Shown here: positions 37,321-46,135 of the stretch, piece after piece
How the letters are laid out: the number at the start of each line of letters is the position of its first letter
Numbering within the stretch: position 1 is the first letter of the stretch
Assembly (NCBI RefSeq): GCF_025336485.1
Contig: NZ_JAODAB010000036.1
Span: 1 to 46,135, forward strand
Origin: Pseudomonas citri
GTDB taxonomy: Bacteria > Pseudomonadota > Gammaproteobacteria > Pseudomonadales > Pseudomonadaceae
Direction: 5' to 3'
Length of the DNA stretch: 46,135 bases
Notes under the pieces: model-generated
Databases searched by the model: none
Seen by the model: the letters and a program-made list of their open reading frames with translations, nothing else
Told to the model about the DNA's origin: nothing
Made by a program: the position numbers and the translations under genes

Positions 37321-38078
37321 CAACCGATGTCCCGGGCGTCGAACAAGTAGCCTTCGCCGCGCACGGTCTTGATCAGTTGCGGGGCTTTCGGGTCATCGCC
37401 CAGTTTCTGGCGCAGGCGCGAGACCAACAGGTCGATACTGCGGTCGAACGCCTCGATGGAGCGTCCGCGGGCGGCATCCAGCAGTTGTTCGCGGCTCAGG
37501 ACCCGGCGCGGTCGCTCGATGAACACCCACAGCAAGCGGAACTCGGCATTGGACAGGGGGACCACCAGTCCGTCGGCGGAGATCAGTTGGCGCAGTACGC
37601 TGTTGAGCCGCCAGTTGTCGAAGCGGATATTGGCCCGTTGCTCGGAGCGATCATCGCGTACCCGGCGCAAAATCGTCTGGATCCGTGCCACCAGTTCCCT
37701 GGGTTCGAAAGGCTTGGCCATGTAGTCGTCGGCACCCAGTTCCAGGCCGATGATGCGGTCGGTGGGTTCGCAGCGGGCGGTGAGCATGAGGATCGGGATG
37801 TCCGATTCGGCGCGCAGCCAGCGGCACAGCCGCAAGCCGTCTTCGCCCGGTAGCATCAGGTCCAATACGACCACGTCGAAATGCTCGGCCTGCATCGCCT
37901 GGCGCATGGCCGCGCCATCGGTCACGCCGCTGGCGCGGATGTTGAAACGGGCCAGGTAGTCGATCAACAGTTCACGGATCGGCACATCGTCATCGACAAT
38001 CAGCGCGCGGATGCTCCAGCGTTTGTCATCATCGACCATTTTTTGATCGTCAGCGTTTGCAACAGGGGTGGTCTGCAT
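37320..38078 (-). CDS. OmpR-family response regulator
   Basis: The 252-residue regulator has an N-terminal receiver with the acidic pair DDD near residues 29-31, the phosphorylated Asp73 in VVVLDLMLPGEDG and the conserved Lys in DDYMAKPFEP. The C-terminal winged-helix domain (about 155-248) includes LSNAEFRLLWVF, RSIDLLVSRLRQKLGDD and TVRGEGYLF. I used the ATG at 38078. A later ATG (codon 14) would also keep the full receiver, and neither has a strong ribosome site. It pairs with the kinase at 36274-37320. Confidence 0.92.
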   Translation of the reverse strand: MQTTPVANADDQKMVDDDKRWSIRALIVDDDVPIRELLIDYLARFNIRASGVTDGAAMRQAMQAEHFDVVVLDLMLPGEDGLRLCRWLRAESDIPILMLTARCEPTDRIIGLELGADDYMAKPFEPRELVARIQTILRRVRDDRSEQRANIRFDNWRLNSVLRQLISADGLVVPLSNAEFRLLWVFIERPRRVLSREQLLDAARGRSIEAFDRSIDLLVSRLRQKLGDDPKAPQLIKTVRGEGYLFDARDIG

Positions 38079-38330
38079 GGATGCATCATCTGCCAGATAG
38101 GCTGCCAACCGCAAAGATGGCGGCGAGGTGGTGGCTTCAGCATAGGCTTCGGGTGCCGGCGCGTGAAGTGCTGAAAGGAACGGGTTGCGGCGGCGGACGG
38201 TAGCGTGCCGGCGTGTTGCGCACATGTCATGAATGTATCGGCTTCGACACAAAGACCGATATCGCCCTCGCAGGTGGCGGATGCCGCGAGATTTACCGAT
38301 CATCGGGTCCCGCATCGGCGCTGGTTCCGC

Positions 38331-38336
38331 TACAAT
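38331..38336 (+). promoter_or_regulatory. Possible -10 element of pyrF
   Basis: TACAAT followed by a GC-rich GCGCGCC lies 35 bp before the pyrF ATG. No good -35 is visible at the expected distance. Confidence 0.35.
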
Positions 38337-38370
38337 GCGCGCCGATTTCGACTTGCCTGAGAGCCCGCTC

Positions 38371-39066
<696 letters not shown>

Positions 39067-39069
<3 letters not shown>

Positions 39070-39102
39070 TCGTCGCGCAGGCACTTTTCGTACAAAGCCT
39101 AA
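39067..39102. repeat. Partial copy of the 15.8-kb repeat element
   Basis: These 36 bp match the right end of the element at 15868-15903 with three mismatches. The core is TCGCGCAGGCACTTTTCGT. Only the right half is present, and it starts exactly on the pyrF stop codon. Confidence 0.75.
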
Positions 39103-39164
39103 CGCTGGCAACTTCCCCTGCTCGCACTATCGCGAGCAGGATCGTTCCTACAGTTGCTGGCGTT
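39101..39164. terminator. Compound hairpin between pyrF and the MDR gene
   Basis: An inner perfect 9-bp stem CCTGCTCGC/GCGAGCAGG (39117-39125 with 39132-39140) is nested in an outer imperfect one (39101-39113 with 39152-39164), between converging genes. The tail is GTTTTGCG. It is a plausible shared terminator. Confidence 0.55.
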
Positions 39165-39169
39165 TTGCG

Positions 39170-40174
39170 TCAGACCTTCAACACCAGCTTCCCGAAGTTC
39201 TCCCCACTGAACAACTTGCCCAGTGTCTCCGGAAACGTCTCCAGTCCTTCGACAATGTCTTCCTTGCTCTTGAGCTGTCCCTGGGCCATCCAGCCGGCCA
39301 TTTCCTGCCCGGCGGCAGCGAATTGCGCGGCATAGTCCATGACCACGAAACCTTCCATGCGCGCCCGGTTGACCAGCAGCGACAGATAGTTGGCAGGACC
39401 TTTCACCGCTTCCTTGTTGTTGTATTGACTGATGGCGCCGCAGATCACCACGCGGGCCTTGAGATTCAAGCGGCTGAGCACCGCGTCCAGGATGTCGCCG
39501 CCGACGTTGTCGAAATACACATCCACGCCTTTGGGGCATTCGCGCTTGAGACCGGCCAGGACGTCCTCGCTCTTGTAGTCGATGGCGCCGTCGAAGCCCA
39601 GTTCATCGATCAGGAATTTGCACTTGTCCGCGCCGCCGGCGATGCCGACCACACGGCAGCCCTTGATCTTGGCGATCTGCCCGGCGATGCTGCCCACTGC
39701 CCCGGCGGCGCCCGACAGCACGACGGTTTCGCCGGCCTTGGGGGCACCGACATCCAACAGGGCGAAATAGGCGGTCATGCCGGTCATGCCCAGGGCGGAC
39801 AAGTAGCGCGGCAGCGGTGCCAGTTTCGGGTCGATTTTATAGAATCCCCTGGGCTCGCCAAGGAAATAATCCTGCACACCCAACGCCCCGTTGACGTAGT
39901 CCCCCACCGCGAAGCCGGGGTTGTTTGACGCAATCACCTGGCCGACACCCAGGGCCCGCATCACTTCACCGATGCCGACCGGCGCAATGTACGACTTGCC
40001 TTCATTCATCCAGCCACGCATGGCCGGGTCCAGGGACAAGTATTCGTTCTTCACCAGGATCTGGCCGGCGGCCGGTTCGCCGACCGGGACTTGTTGGTAA
40101 GTGAACGTCTCGCGGGTCGCGGCACCTAGCGGGCGCTTGGCGAGCAGGAACTGGCGATTGGTCTGGGCAGTCAT
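39170..40174 (-). CDS. NADP-dependent oxidoreductase (zinc-free MDR)
   Basis: The 334-residue medium-chain reductase is of the leukotriene-B4/2-alkenal (curcumin reductase-like) type. I take the ATG at 40174 (MTAQTNRQFLLAKRP); a GTG three codons earlier is possible. The NADP fold AAGAVGSIAGQIAKIKGCRVVGIAGGADK, the substrate-loop LDPAMRGWM and NVGGDILDAVL are characteristic. No zinc ligands are seen. It probably reduces the C=C bond of enals or enones. It is divergent from the SDR gene across 223 bp. Confidence 0.9.
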   Translation of the reverse strand: MTAQTNRQFLLAKRPLGAATRETFTYQQVPVGEPAAGQILVKNEYLSLDPAMRGWMNEGKSYIAPVGIGEVMRALGVGQVIASNNPGFAVGDYVNGALGVQDYFLGEPRGFYKIDPKLAPLPRYLSALGMTGMTAYFALLDVGAPKAGETVVLSGAAGAVGSIAGQIAKIKGCRVVGIAGGADKCKFLIDELGFDGAIDYKSEDVLAGLKRECPKGVDVYFDNVGGDILDAVLSRLNLKARVVICGAISQYNNKEAVKGPANYLSLLVNRARMEGFVVMDYAAQFAAAGQEMAGWMAQGQLKSKEDIVEGLETFPETLGKLFSGENFGKLVLKV

Positions 40175-40397
40175 GGCGGGCACTCAAGATGAATGAAGCC
40201 TTGTTGATAGACCTTCGAAGCCCGGGCTGCAAGGTTTGCTGATGCAGCGAATGCATGTCGATCCAGTCCAGTGATAGTTCTACATGGAGTCATATCACTG
40301 GGGCCCATGAGTGCCCAAACGGCAAACGGATAGTGCTGCCGCGCCAGCGGACGCTGTGACTAGACTGGCGTCCTCCGCATACTTCGAGGAATTGGCA

Positions 40398-41156
40398 ATG
40401 AGCATGACGTTTTCCGGACAAGTCGCCGTGGTCACGGGTGCTGCCGCGGGCATCGGCCGTGCGACCGCCCAGGCATTCGCCGCCGAAGGCCTGAAAGTGG
40501 TGGTGGCCGACCTGGACGTGGCGGGCGGCGAGGGCACGGTGCAGTCCATCCGGGCGACGGGCGGCGAGGCGGTGTTCGTGCGCTGTAACGTGACGCAGGA
40601 AGACGATGTGAGGAATTTGATGGGCGAGGTGATCAAGACCTATGGTCGTCTCGATTACGCCTTCAACAATGCCGGGATCGAGATCGAGAAGGGCAAGCTG
40701 GCCGATGGCTCCCTCGATGAATTCGACGCGATCATGGGCGTCAACGTGAAAGGCGTCTGGTTGTGCATGAAATACCAGCTGCCCTTGCTGCTGGCCCAGG
40801 GTGGCGCCATCGTCAATACCGCGTCGGTAGCCGGCCTGGGCGCGGCGCCGAAGATGAGCATCTATGCGGCGTCCAAGCACGCGGTGATTGGCCTCACCAA
40901 GTCGGCGGCCATCGAATACGCCAAGAAGAAAATCCGCGTGAACGCCGTCTGCCCGGCGGTGATCGACACTGATATGTTCCGTCGTGCCTACGAGGCGGAC
41001 CCGAGGAAAGCCGATTTCGCCAATACCATGCATCCGGTGGGGCGCATCGGCAAGGTCGAAGAGATCGCCAGTGCGGTGCTGTACCTGTGCAGCGACGGTG
41101 CAGCGTTTACCACAGGCCATTCCCTGGCGGTGGACGGTGGCGTCACGGCGTTCTGA
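40398..41156 (+). CDS. Short-chain dehydrogenase/reductase (SDR)
   Basis: The 252-residue classical SDR starts at the ATG at 40398, with GAGGA 7 bases upstream. The nucleotide motif TGAAAGIGRA (13-22), NNAG (90-93), Ser143, and the YAASK active site (Tyr156, Lys160) are intact. The C-terminus GGVTAF is usual. Asp38/Asp40 after the second strand favours NAD over NADP. The substrate is unknown. It is a single gene with its own terminator. Confidence 0.9.
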   Translation: MSMTFSGQVAVVTGAAAGIGRATAQAFAAEGLKVVVADLDVAGGEGTVQSIRATGGEAVFVRCNVTQEDDVRNLMGEVIKTYGRLDYAFNNAGIEIEKGKLADGSLDEFDAIMGVNVKGVWLCMKYQLPLLLAQGGAIVNTASVAGLGAAPKMSIYAASKHAVIGLTKSAAIEYAKKKIRVNAVCPAVIDTDMFRRAYEADPRKADFANTMHPVGRIGKVEEIASAVLYLCSDGAAFTTGHSLAVDGGVTAF

Positions 41157-41186
41157 AGGACGTTACGCTCTGCTTGTAGGACGAAG

Positions 41187-41208
41187 CCCGCACTTACTGC
41201 GGGTTTTT
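41187..41208 (+). terminator. Terminator after the SDR gene
   Basis: CCCGCA/TGCGGG (41187-41192 with 41198-41203) is followed by TTTTTT, 30 bp past the stop. Confidence 0.8.
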
Positions 41209-41363
41209 TCTTGAAAGGAGGCAAAGCGCTCAGACTCGGGCGCTCAATGTGTTTCAAAGGGTGAGAATCCGCTGTTTTGGCGCCGTTGTCTTACTTCGTC
41301 CGGCAGCGGCCTGTGCTTAACTGTTTCCGGAGATAAAACAAACGCTTAGGAGCTTGGTGACTC

Positions 41364-42755
41364 ATGGAATTGAGAATCGACCGACAGGCCCTGGTGCCTG
41401 TCGTGCAGCAAATCGTCGACGCACTGACCGGCTGGATTCGACAGGATGCGGTACAGCCGGGAACGCGCCTGCCCTCCGTCCGGCAACTGGCGCGGGAAAA
41501 CCTGCTCAGCCAGTCCAGCGTCAGTGAAGCGTGCGAACGCTTGGTCGCCCAAGGCGTGTTGGCGTCCCGTCACGGTTGCCGTTTTTTTGTTGCCCCGGCG
41601 GCAGGCCATGTTTCAAGCGACAGGGACCGGCAGCAGGACATCCCGTTCATCCTGGACGGACTGCTCGACAGCGGCGCGTGGGAGCTGCAACTTGGCTGTG
41701 GCGGGCTGCCCGAAAGTTGGCGCGAGAGCGATGATCTGGGCTATGCAATTCGCCAGGTCACCCGAACCGATATGGCCGGGCTGTTCAACTACAGCACACC
41801 GTTGGGCCTGCCGGCCCTGCGGGAGCAACTGTCCAGGCGCTTGAAACAGTTCAATATCGAAGCCGAGCCGGACAGGATTCTCACCTCGACAGGCGCCACT
41901 CACGGGCTGGACCTGATCGTGCGTACATTGCTCCGGCCCGGCTGTTGCGTGGTGGTGGAGAGTCCAGGCCATGCGAACCTGTTCGACCTGCTCAGGTTGC
42001 ACGGTATCGATATGCTCGAGCTGCCCCGGACGCCAAGCGGCCCGGACGTCGATGCGTTGCAACGGCTGTTGGAGACCCACCGGCCCAGCGCCCTGTTCGT
42101 CAACAGCGTCTGCCACAATCCGACCGGCAGCAGCCTGGCCCCGGCGGTGGCTCAGCGGCTTCTCCAATTGACGAAAAAGCATGCCTTGCTGGTGATCGAG
42201 GACGATGTCTACGCTGACCTCCAAAGCTCTCCACGGATCCGGTTGGCGGCCCTGGATGCCGACGTGGTCTACGTCGGCAGTTTTTCCAAGACCCTGAGCA
42301 GCTCGTTGCGAGTGGGATTCGTGGTGGCGCCGCGGTCCGTCATTGCACGCTTGAGCAGGGCCAAGGAAATCACCAGCATGGGTGGGTCACGGTTTTGTGA
42401 GTCGGTCCTTGCCACGCTCCTGGCCAATGGCGCCTATCGCAAGCTGGTCCAGCGCCAGCGCCAGCGCCTGGGGGGCGACAGGGTGGCGGTGTTGCAGGTG
42501 CTGGAAGATGCCGACTGGCAAGTGTTCGGCAAACCCGCCGGCGGGATGTTTATCTGGGCCCGTTCGCCGTTTTGCGACTATGCTGGGCTACAGCGTCTGG
42601 CCAAGCGGTTCGGCGTGCGATTGTCCTCGCGTACCGCATTCAGCCCGTCGGGCGCCGAGAGTGACTGGCTACGGATCAACGTGGCCTATGCCCACGATCC
42701 CCGGGCACTGGCTTTCTTCCGCGCCACGGCTCTGGATCGACTTCCAGTGTCCTGA
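41364..42755 (+). CDS. MocR-type transcriptional regulator (GntR-aminotransferase)
   Basis: The 463-residue fusion has an N-terminal GntR-type winged helix (about 8-78: PGTRLPSVRQLARENLLSQS, ACERLVAQGVL) and a fold-type I aminotransferase-like domain. The PLP lysine is Lys309 in YVGSFSKTLSSSLRVGF; NPTG (252-255) and the EDD (279-281) segment before it are also kept. MocR proteins are regulators that sense PLP or amino compounds. The target is unknown. No divergent transporter or PLP-synthesis gene is adjacent: the SDR is upstream on the same strand, with its own terminator. TAGGAG precedes the ATG. Confidence 0.92.
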   Translation: MELRIDRQALVPVVQQIVDALTGWIRQDAVQPGTRLPSVRQLARENLLSQSSVSEACERLVAQGVLASRHGCRFFVAPAAGHVSSDRDRQQDIPFILDGLLDSGAWELQLGCGGLPESWRESDDLGYAIRQVTRTDMAGLFNYSTPLGLPALREQLSRRLKQFNIEAEPDRILTSTGATHGLDLIVRTLLRPGCCVVVESPGHANLFDLLRLHGIDMLELPRTPSGPDVDALQRLLETHRPSALFVNSVCHNPTGSSLAPAVAQRLLQLTKKHALLVIEDDVYADLQSSPRIRLAALDADVVYVGSFSKTLSSSLRVGFVVAPRSVIARLSRAKEITSMGGSRFCESVLATLLANGAYRKLVQRQRQRLGGDRVAVLQVLEDADWQVFGKPAGGMFIWARSPFCDYAGLQRLAKRFGVRLSSRTAFSPSGAESDWLRINVAYAHDPRALAFFRATALDRLPVS

Positions 42756-42865
42756 AAACGACGCGGCTGTAGCTTTTTGCCATTATTCCGACGCCAGCAT
42801 CTTGTGTTGCAGGGCGTCTCGTTGCGAATCTGCGATCCATACACACTGGCAGAGGACTGAGCGCA

Positions 42866-44830
42866 ATGATTTCGGCCGTGCAAGGACGTTTTGCCAACTT
42901 AGGTATGGCGAAGAAACTAGGTATCGGGTTTGTCCTGGTGTTGCTGCTCACCGCTGTGGTGGCTGCCATCGGCGTCTGGTCCCTGCAGACGATCAGTCAT
43001 CGCTTCGATGGCCTGAAGCAGATGTCATCCCTCAACAGTGGGCTGCTCAAGGTCCGCTTGCTGGAGCAGGAATACGCCTTGCGCTCCGATGCCAAGACGG
43101 CCGATGCCTTGCGCAAGGGGATCGACGGGCTGGTGGCCGAGGCGAACGAGCTCAAGGCCCGGTCGAGCGCCAATGTGCCGGTGATGGACGATGTGGCGCA
43201 GGCCCTGGCGGCCTACCGCAAGGCCTTCGACGAATTTGTCGGGCTGACCCAGAGCAAGGACCTGGCACTGGAAATGGCCAGTTGGTCGGTGTCCAGTGTC
43301 GCCAACAACCTCGATGTGTTGCAGGCGGGGCTGTCGGATGACGGCGCGTATACCTTGAAAGACTCCGAAGGCAAGGAAGGCGCCGATTTCATTGAGCAGG
43401 CCAACCAGATCAGTGAAGTGTCGAGGTTGATGCTGCAGGCCATGAACGAAGCGCGGGTCCGCCTCGACCAGAGCCGCAAAGGCAACGAGGACGCCGGGCA
43501 AGGCAACATCGAGCAGGCCGAGCAGGCCATGAAGCAGGCCGAGGCCCTCAAGGAAGTGGTCAAGGACCCGGGTTACCAGACCGTACTCAACGAAGTGGCC
43601 GGGCATATCACCGGGTTCAACCAGCAACTGGCCGAATACACTGGCCTGTTGGCCAAGGAAAAAGTCGTCTACCAGCAATTGCATGAACGTGCCGCGCAGG
43701 TCGTGGAGCGGGTCGACCAGGCTTACAGCGCCGAAGACCATGCCATGCAGGTGGAACTGAAGAAGAACTCGCTGCTGATCATCGGTTCGTCGGCCTTGGC
43801 GTTGCTGGTGGGGTTGATTGCGGCCTGGGTCATTACCCGGTTGATTGTCGCGCCGCTGCGCAGTGTCATTCGGGTCGCCCAGCAGATTGCCTCGGGCGAC
43901 TTGAGCGCAACGGTGGAGGTCACGCGCCGGGATGAGATTGGCCAGTTGATGCTGGCGATGCAACAGATGGGGGCGGGCCTGAGCGGGATCGTCAGTGGCT
44001 TGCAGGCCGGTATCGAGCAGTTGGCCAATTCGGCCCAATCGCTGTCGGCCGTGACCGAGCAGACCAACCTGGAGGTCAGCAGTCAGAAGGAGGAGACCGA
44101 GCAGGTCGCCACCGCCATGAACCAGATGACCGCCACCGTGCATGACGTGGCGCGCAATGCCGAGGAAGCGGCCCAGGCGGCCCAGACCGCCGACGATAAA
44201 GTCGAAAGTGGCCAGCAGGTGGTGCGCCAGAGCATGGTGCGCATCGAGCAACTGGCCGATTCGGCCATGTCGGCCAGCAATAGCATTGAAAGCCTGAGCG
44301 CCGAGATCCAGAACATCGGTACGGTGCTGAGCGTGATCAAGAGCGTGGCCGAGCAAACCAACCTGCTGGCCCTCAACGCCGCCATTGAAGCGGCCCGGGC
44401 CGGTGAGCAGGGCAGGGGGTTCGCTGTGGTGGCCGATGAGGTGCGTGCCTTGGCCCGGCGTACTCAGCAGTCCACCGAGGAAATCGAGCGGCTGGTCAGC
44501 GCCTTGCGCTCGGCGGCCCAGACTTCCGTGCAGCAGATCCAGAGCAGCGGGGAACTGGTGAAGATGGCCGTCAGCGATGCGCTGCAAACCGAAAGCGCCC
44601 TGGGGAGCATTGCGGCGGCGGTGTCGTTGATCCAGCAGATGAACCAGCAGATTGCCGCAGCCGCCGAACAGCAGAGTTCAGTGGCCGAAGAGATCAACCG
44701 CAGCGTCACCAGCATTCGCGCCAGTGCCGATCAATCGTCCGTGGCGATGCAGGGCAACGCAGCGTCCAGCATTGAACTGGCGCAGCTTGGCGTTGAACTG
44801 AAGGGGATGGTGGGGCATTTCAGGTTGTGA
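42866..44830 (+). CDS. Methyl-accepting chemotaxis protein, HBM-like sensor
   Basis: The 654-residue chemoreceptor has membrane helices at about 17-39 and 302-324. They enclose an all-helical ligand domain of about 260 residues, the size and style of the HBM domain of McpS, which senses TCA-cycle acids in P. putida. HAMP (about 325-378) and a signalling domain with the tip VAEQTNLLALNAAIEAARAG and RALARRTQQST follow. There is no C-terminal methyltransferase-binding pentapeptide. AGAGGA lies upstream of the ATG. The HBM assignment is by pattern (two four-helix-like bundles without Cys) and is less sure than the MCP call. Confidence 0.92.
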   Translation: MISAVQGRFANLGMAKKLGIGFVLVLLLTAVVAAIGVWSLQTISHRFDGLKQMSSLNSGLLKVRLLEQEYALRSDAKTADALRKGIDGLVAEANELKARSSANVPVMDDVAQALAAYRKAFDEFVGLTQSKDLALEMASWSVSSVANNLDVLQAGLSDDGAYTLKDSEGKEGADFIEQANQISEVSRLMLQAMNEARVRLDQSRKGNEDAGQGNIEQAEQAMKQAEALKEVVKDPGYQTVLNEVAGHITGFNQQLAEYTGLLAKEKVVYQQLHERAAQVVERVDQAYSAEDHAMQVELKKNSLLIIGSSALALLVGLIAAWVITRLIVAPLRSVIRVAQQIASGDLSATVEVTRRDEIGQLMLAMQQMGAGLSGIVSGLQAGIEQLANSAQSLSAVTEQTNLEVSSQKEETEQVATAMNQMTATVHDVARNAEEAAQAAQTADDKVESGQQVVRQSMVRIEQLADSAMSASNSIESLSAEIQNIGTVLSVIKSVAEQTNLLALNAAIEAARAGEQGRGFAVVADEVRALARRTQQSTEEIERLVSALRSAAQTSVQQIQSSGELVKMAVSDALQTESALGSIAAAVSLIQQMNQQIAAAAEQQSSVAEEINRSVTSIRASADQSSVAMQGNAASSIELAQLGVELKGMVGHFRL

Positions 44831-44870
44831 TGCGTCGGTTACTCAAGGCACTCCGGGGGTGAGGGTGCCT

Positions 44871-44902
44871 TTGTGGCGTGGGAGCAAGCTCCCTCGCCAC
44901 AA
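44871..44902. repeat. REP-like nested palindrome after the MCP gene
   Basis: TTGTGGCG/CGCCACAA forms the outer stem (44871-44878 with 44895-44902) and GGAG-CAAG-CTCC the inner one. It lies 41 bp past the MCP stop, between converging genes, and may act as a terminator. Confidence 0.65.
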
Positions 44903-44930
44903 CAAGGCCTGATTGGCCTGTCAGGTCGTC

Positions 44931-45701
44931 TCAGTCGTAGACCTTCTTCTTCTTCCACTCGTCGTTCGCTTCGTCTTCCTTCAAGCCTGCGGTCAACTGG
45001 TTGACTTCGCCTTCGACTGGCTGGGTCTTGGCCAGGACCATGGCGTTGACCCGGGCCAGGAGTTTCTCCAGATAGGCCAGTTGTTCGGCATAGGCCTGTG
45101 GTTCCTGTTGCTTGCGCAGGTATTGCACGCCGCGTTCGAACGCCAGGCGGGCTTGCCCGGGTTGATCTTGCTGCAGCGCTTGTTGCCCCAGGTTGTTGAA
45201 GAATTCGATGTGTAGCAGCACCAGGATGTGCCGGACTTCACGGATCCAGCGCTTGGCTTCGTTGGACGGCAGGAAACCGTCCTGGGCGGCGCGGGTGATC
45301 TGGCCATGCAAGGCTTCGAGCAGGAAACGTACGTCCTTGGCCTTGGCTTCCGTCAGGATCGGTGCCGGCGGATTGTTCACCGGGATCGATTCGCCCTGGG
45401 CGGCCAATGCGCTCAGTTCATCCAGGCGGGTCTTGACCGGTGCATTGGTTTTTTCCAGGTTCAGCAAACGCTGGCAGACGTTCATTTCCAAACGCGTTAT
45501 CAGCAACTTCAGGGCCGGTGTCATCAACTGGCCGGGAAAGGTTTCGGTAAGCTCGCCACAACGCCGCAGACGGTCGTTGAGTTCAACTTTGGTGCGGGCC
45601 TTTTCCAGCTTGTTGTTTTCCACCACATGGTTCATGTAGCCAATGGCGATCAACAAGGCGATCCCGGCTACGACGAGCAGGGTGATCATGAGTGGTGTCA
45701 C
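44931..45701 (-). CDS. Membrane-anchored protein of unknown function
   Basis: I use the GTG at 45701 (256 residues, MTPLMITLLVV) because AGAGGTC sits 9 bases upstream; an ATG four codons later would be too far from it. One N-terminal membrane helix (about 4-22) is followed by a soluble, largely helical region rich in charged residues, with Leu/Arg/Gln repeats from about 35 to 235 and a very acidic/lysine-rich tail (EDEANDEWKKKKVYD). I do not recognise the family. The sequence looks like a cytoplasmic TPR-like or coiled-coil helical domain on a membrane anchor. Confidence 0.8.
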   Translation of the reverse strand: MTPLMITLLVVAGIALLIAIGYMNHVVENNKLEKARTKVELNDRLRRCGELTETFPGQLMTPALKLLITRLEMNVCQRLLNLEKTNAPVKTRLDELSALAAQGESIPVNNPPAPILTEAKAKDVRFLLEALHGQITRAAQDGFLPSNEAKRWIREVRHILVLLHIEFFNNLGQQALQQDQPGQARLAFERGVQYLRKQQEPQAYAEQLAYLEKLLARVNAMVLAKTQPVEGEVNQLTAGLKEDEANDEWKKKKVYD

Positions 45702-45946
45702 CGGTAAGACCTCTTTAATAGGGTACGCATGTCATGAGTGTAGTGGCTTGGCTTTTAAGCGCATAGGCCCGTACGGCGCGATTAGACGGGCGTCCTGCTG
45801 TTTTATGGGAAGCGCATCTGGGTAGGTGCACATTGCCACTATCTGCCGGGTGCGACTATAACGTCTTGGCAGGCGACAGAATATAGGCGTCAGAGACCGG
45901 ACGGGCAAAATCTGCGAATTGACCTGAAACCGTGGGAAGTCATTGA

Positions 45947-45999
45947 TTTAAATAAATTTATATCTGGGGGTTGACGACCCTTCAATCCATCCATAGAAT
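45947..45999 (+). promoter_or_regulatory. Promoter of tRNA-Glu with UP-like element
   Basis: The -35 TTGACG (45971-45976) and -10 TAGAAT (45994-45999) are 17 bp apart. An A/T-rich stretch (GATTTAAATAAATTTATAT) lies just upstream, in UP-element position. The region after the -10 is GC-rich (GCGCGCC), as in stringently controlled stable-RNA promoters. The rest of 45702-45946 shows no gene. Confidence 0.8.
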
Positions 46000-46061
46000 G
46001 CGCGCCACTTGCAGCGTAAAGCACCAAGCGAAACGCGGCAGGGAGTGAATGTTGTACGTGT

Positions 46062-46135
46062 GTCCCCTTCGTCTAGTGGCCTAGGACACCGCCCTTTCAC
46101 GGCGGTAACAGGGGTTCGAGTCCCCTAGGGGACGC
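46062..46135 (+). tRNA. tRNA-Glu (anticodon UUC), 3' CCA cut by window edge
   Basis: The acceptor stem GTCCCCT/AGGGGAC (46062-46068 with 46127-46133), D-arm, anticodon stem CCGCC/GGCGG with loop CTTTCAC (anticodon TTC at 46096-46098), and T-arm CAGGGGTTCGAGTCCCCT are all standard. Discriminator G is 46134. The last base (46135) is the first C of CCA, so the gene runs past the window. It is nearly identical to E. coli tRNA-Glu. Further rRNA or tRNA genes may follow. Confidence 0.97.

Overview
This 46.1-kb window is GC-rich, ordinary chromosomal DNA of a Pseudomonas, most likely a member of the P. fluorescens complex. I base this on near-canonical Pseudomonas proteins (SdhC/D/A/B, SucA starting MQESVMQRMW, FabA/FabB, a PA1611-type hybrid kinase beside fabA) and on several REP/REPIN-type palindromes typical of that group. 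I see no insertion sequence, prophage, CRISPR array or plasmid gene. Gene density is high, and 42 genes (41 CDS and one tRNA) can be supported.

Region 1 (1-13.2 kb) is the TCA-cycle cluster. Citrate synthase gltA is divergent from sdhCDAB-sucAB-lpdG-sucCD, so succinate dehydrogenase, 2-oxoglutarate dehydrogenase (E1, E2, E3) and succinyl-CoA synthetase lie head to tail. Good sigma70-type promoters face both ways in the gltA/sdhC gap, and a strong terminator closes the cluster after sucD.

Region 2 (13.5-21.8 kb) holds separate small units: the branched-chain amino acid carrier brnQ, a DUF599 membrane protein, a small Ala-rich lipoprotein, two overlapping hotdog thioesterases in front of htpG, a dienelactone-hydrolase-like protein, a pirin and a DUF3859 secreted protein. 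Most are separated by textbook hairpin terminators. One intergenic gap carries a palindromic repeat element of about 148 bp.

Region 3 (21.8-28.9 kb, minus strand) has fabAB for unsaturated fatty acid synthesis. Upstream of it is a tightly coupled three-gene unit: a TonB-dependent receptor, a periplasmic ABC_sub_bind-type protein and a hybrid sensor kinase. This is the most interesting part of the window because it looks like an outer-membrane-to-kinase sensing chain with no transporter ATPase or permease.

Region 4 (28.9-35.2 kb, plus strand) contains gpsA, a DUF4389 protein, sixA, a hotdog thioesterase, two overlapping alpha/beta hydrolases, a DUF4892 protein and an AI-2E-family permease. 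A REPIN separates sixA from the thioesterase.

Region 5 (35.3-46.1 kb) contains a six-EF-hand XopAW-like protein downstream of an OmpR-type response regulator/histidine kinase pair, then pyrF, a zinc-independent MDR oxidoreductase, an SDR, a MocR-type regulator, a chemoreceptor with a probable HBM sensor domain, a membrane-anchored protein of unknown function and, at the right edge, tRNA-Glu(UUC) with a clear promoter.
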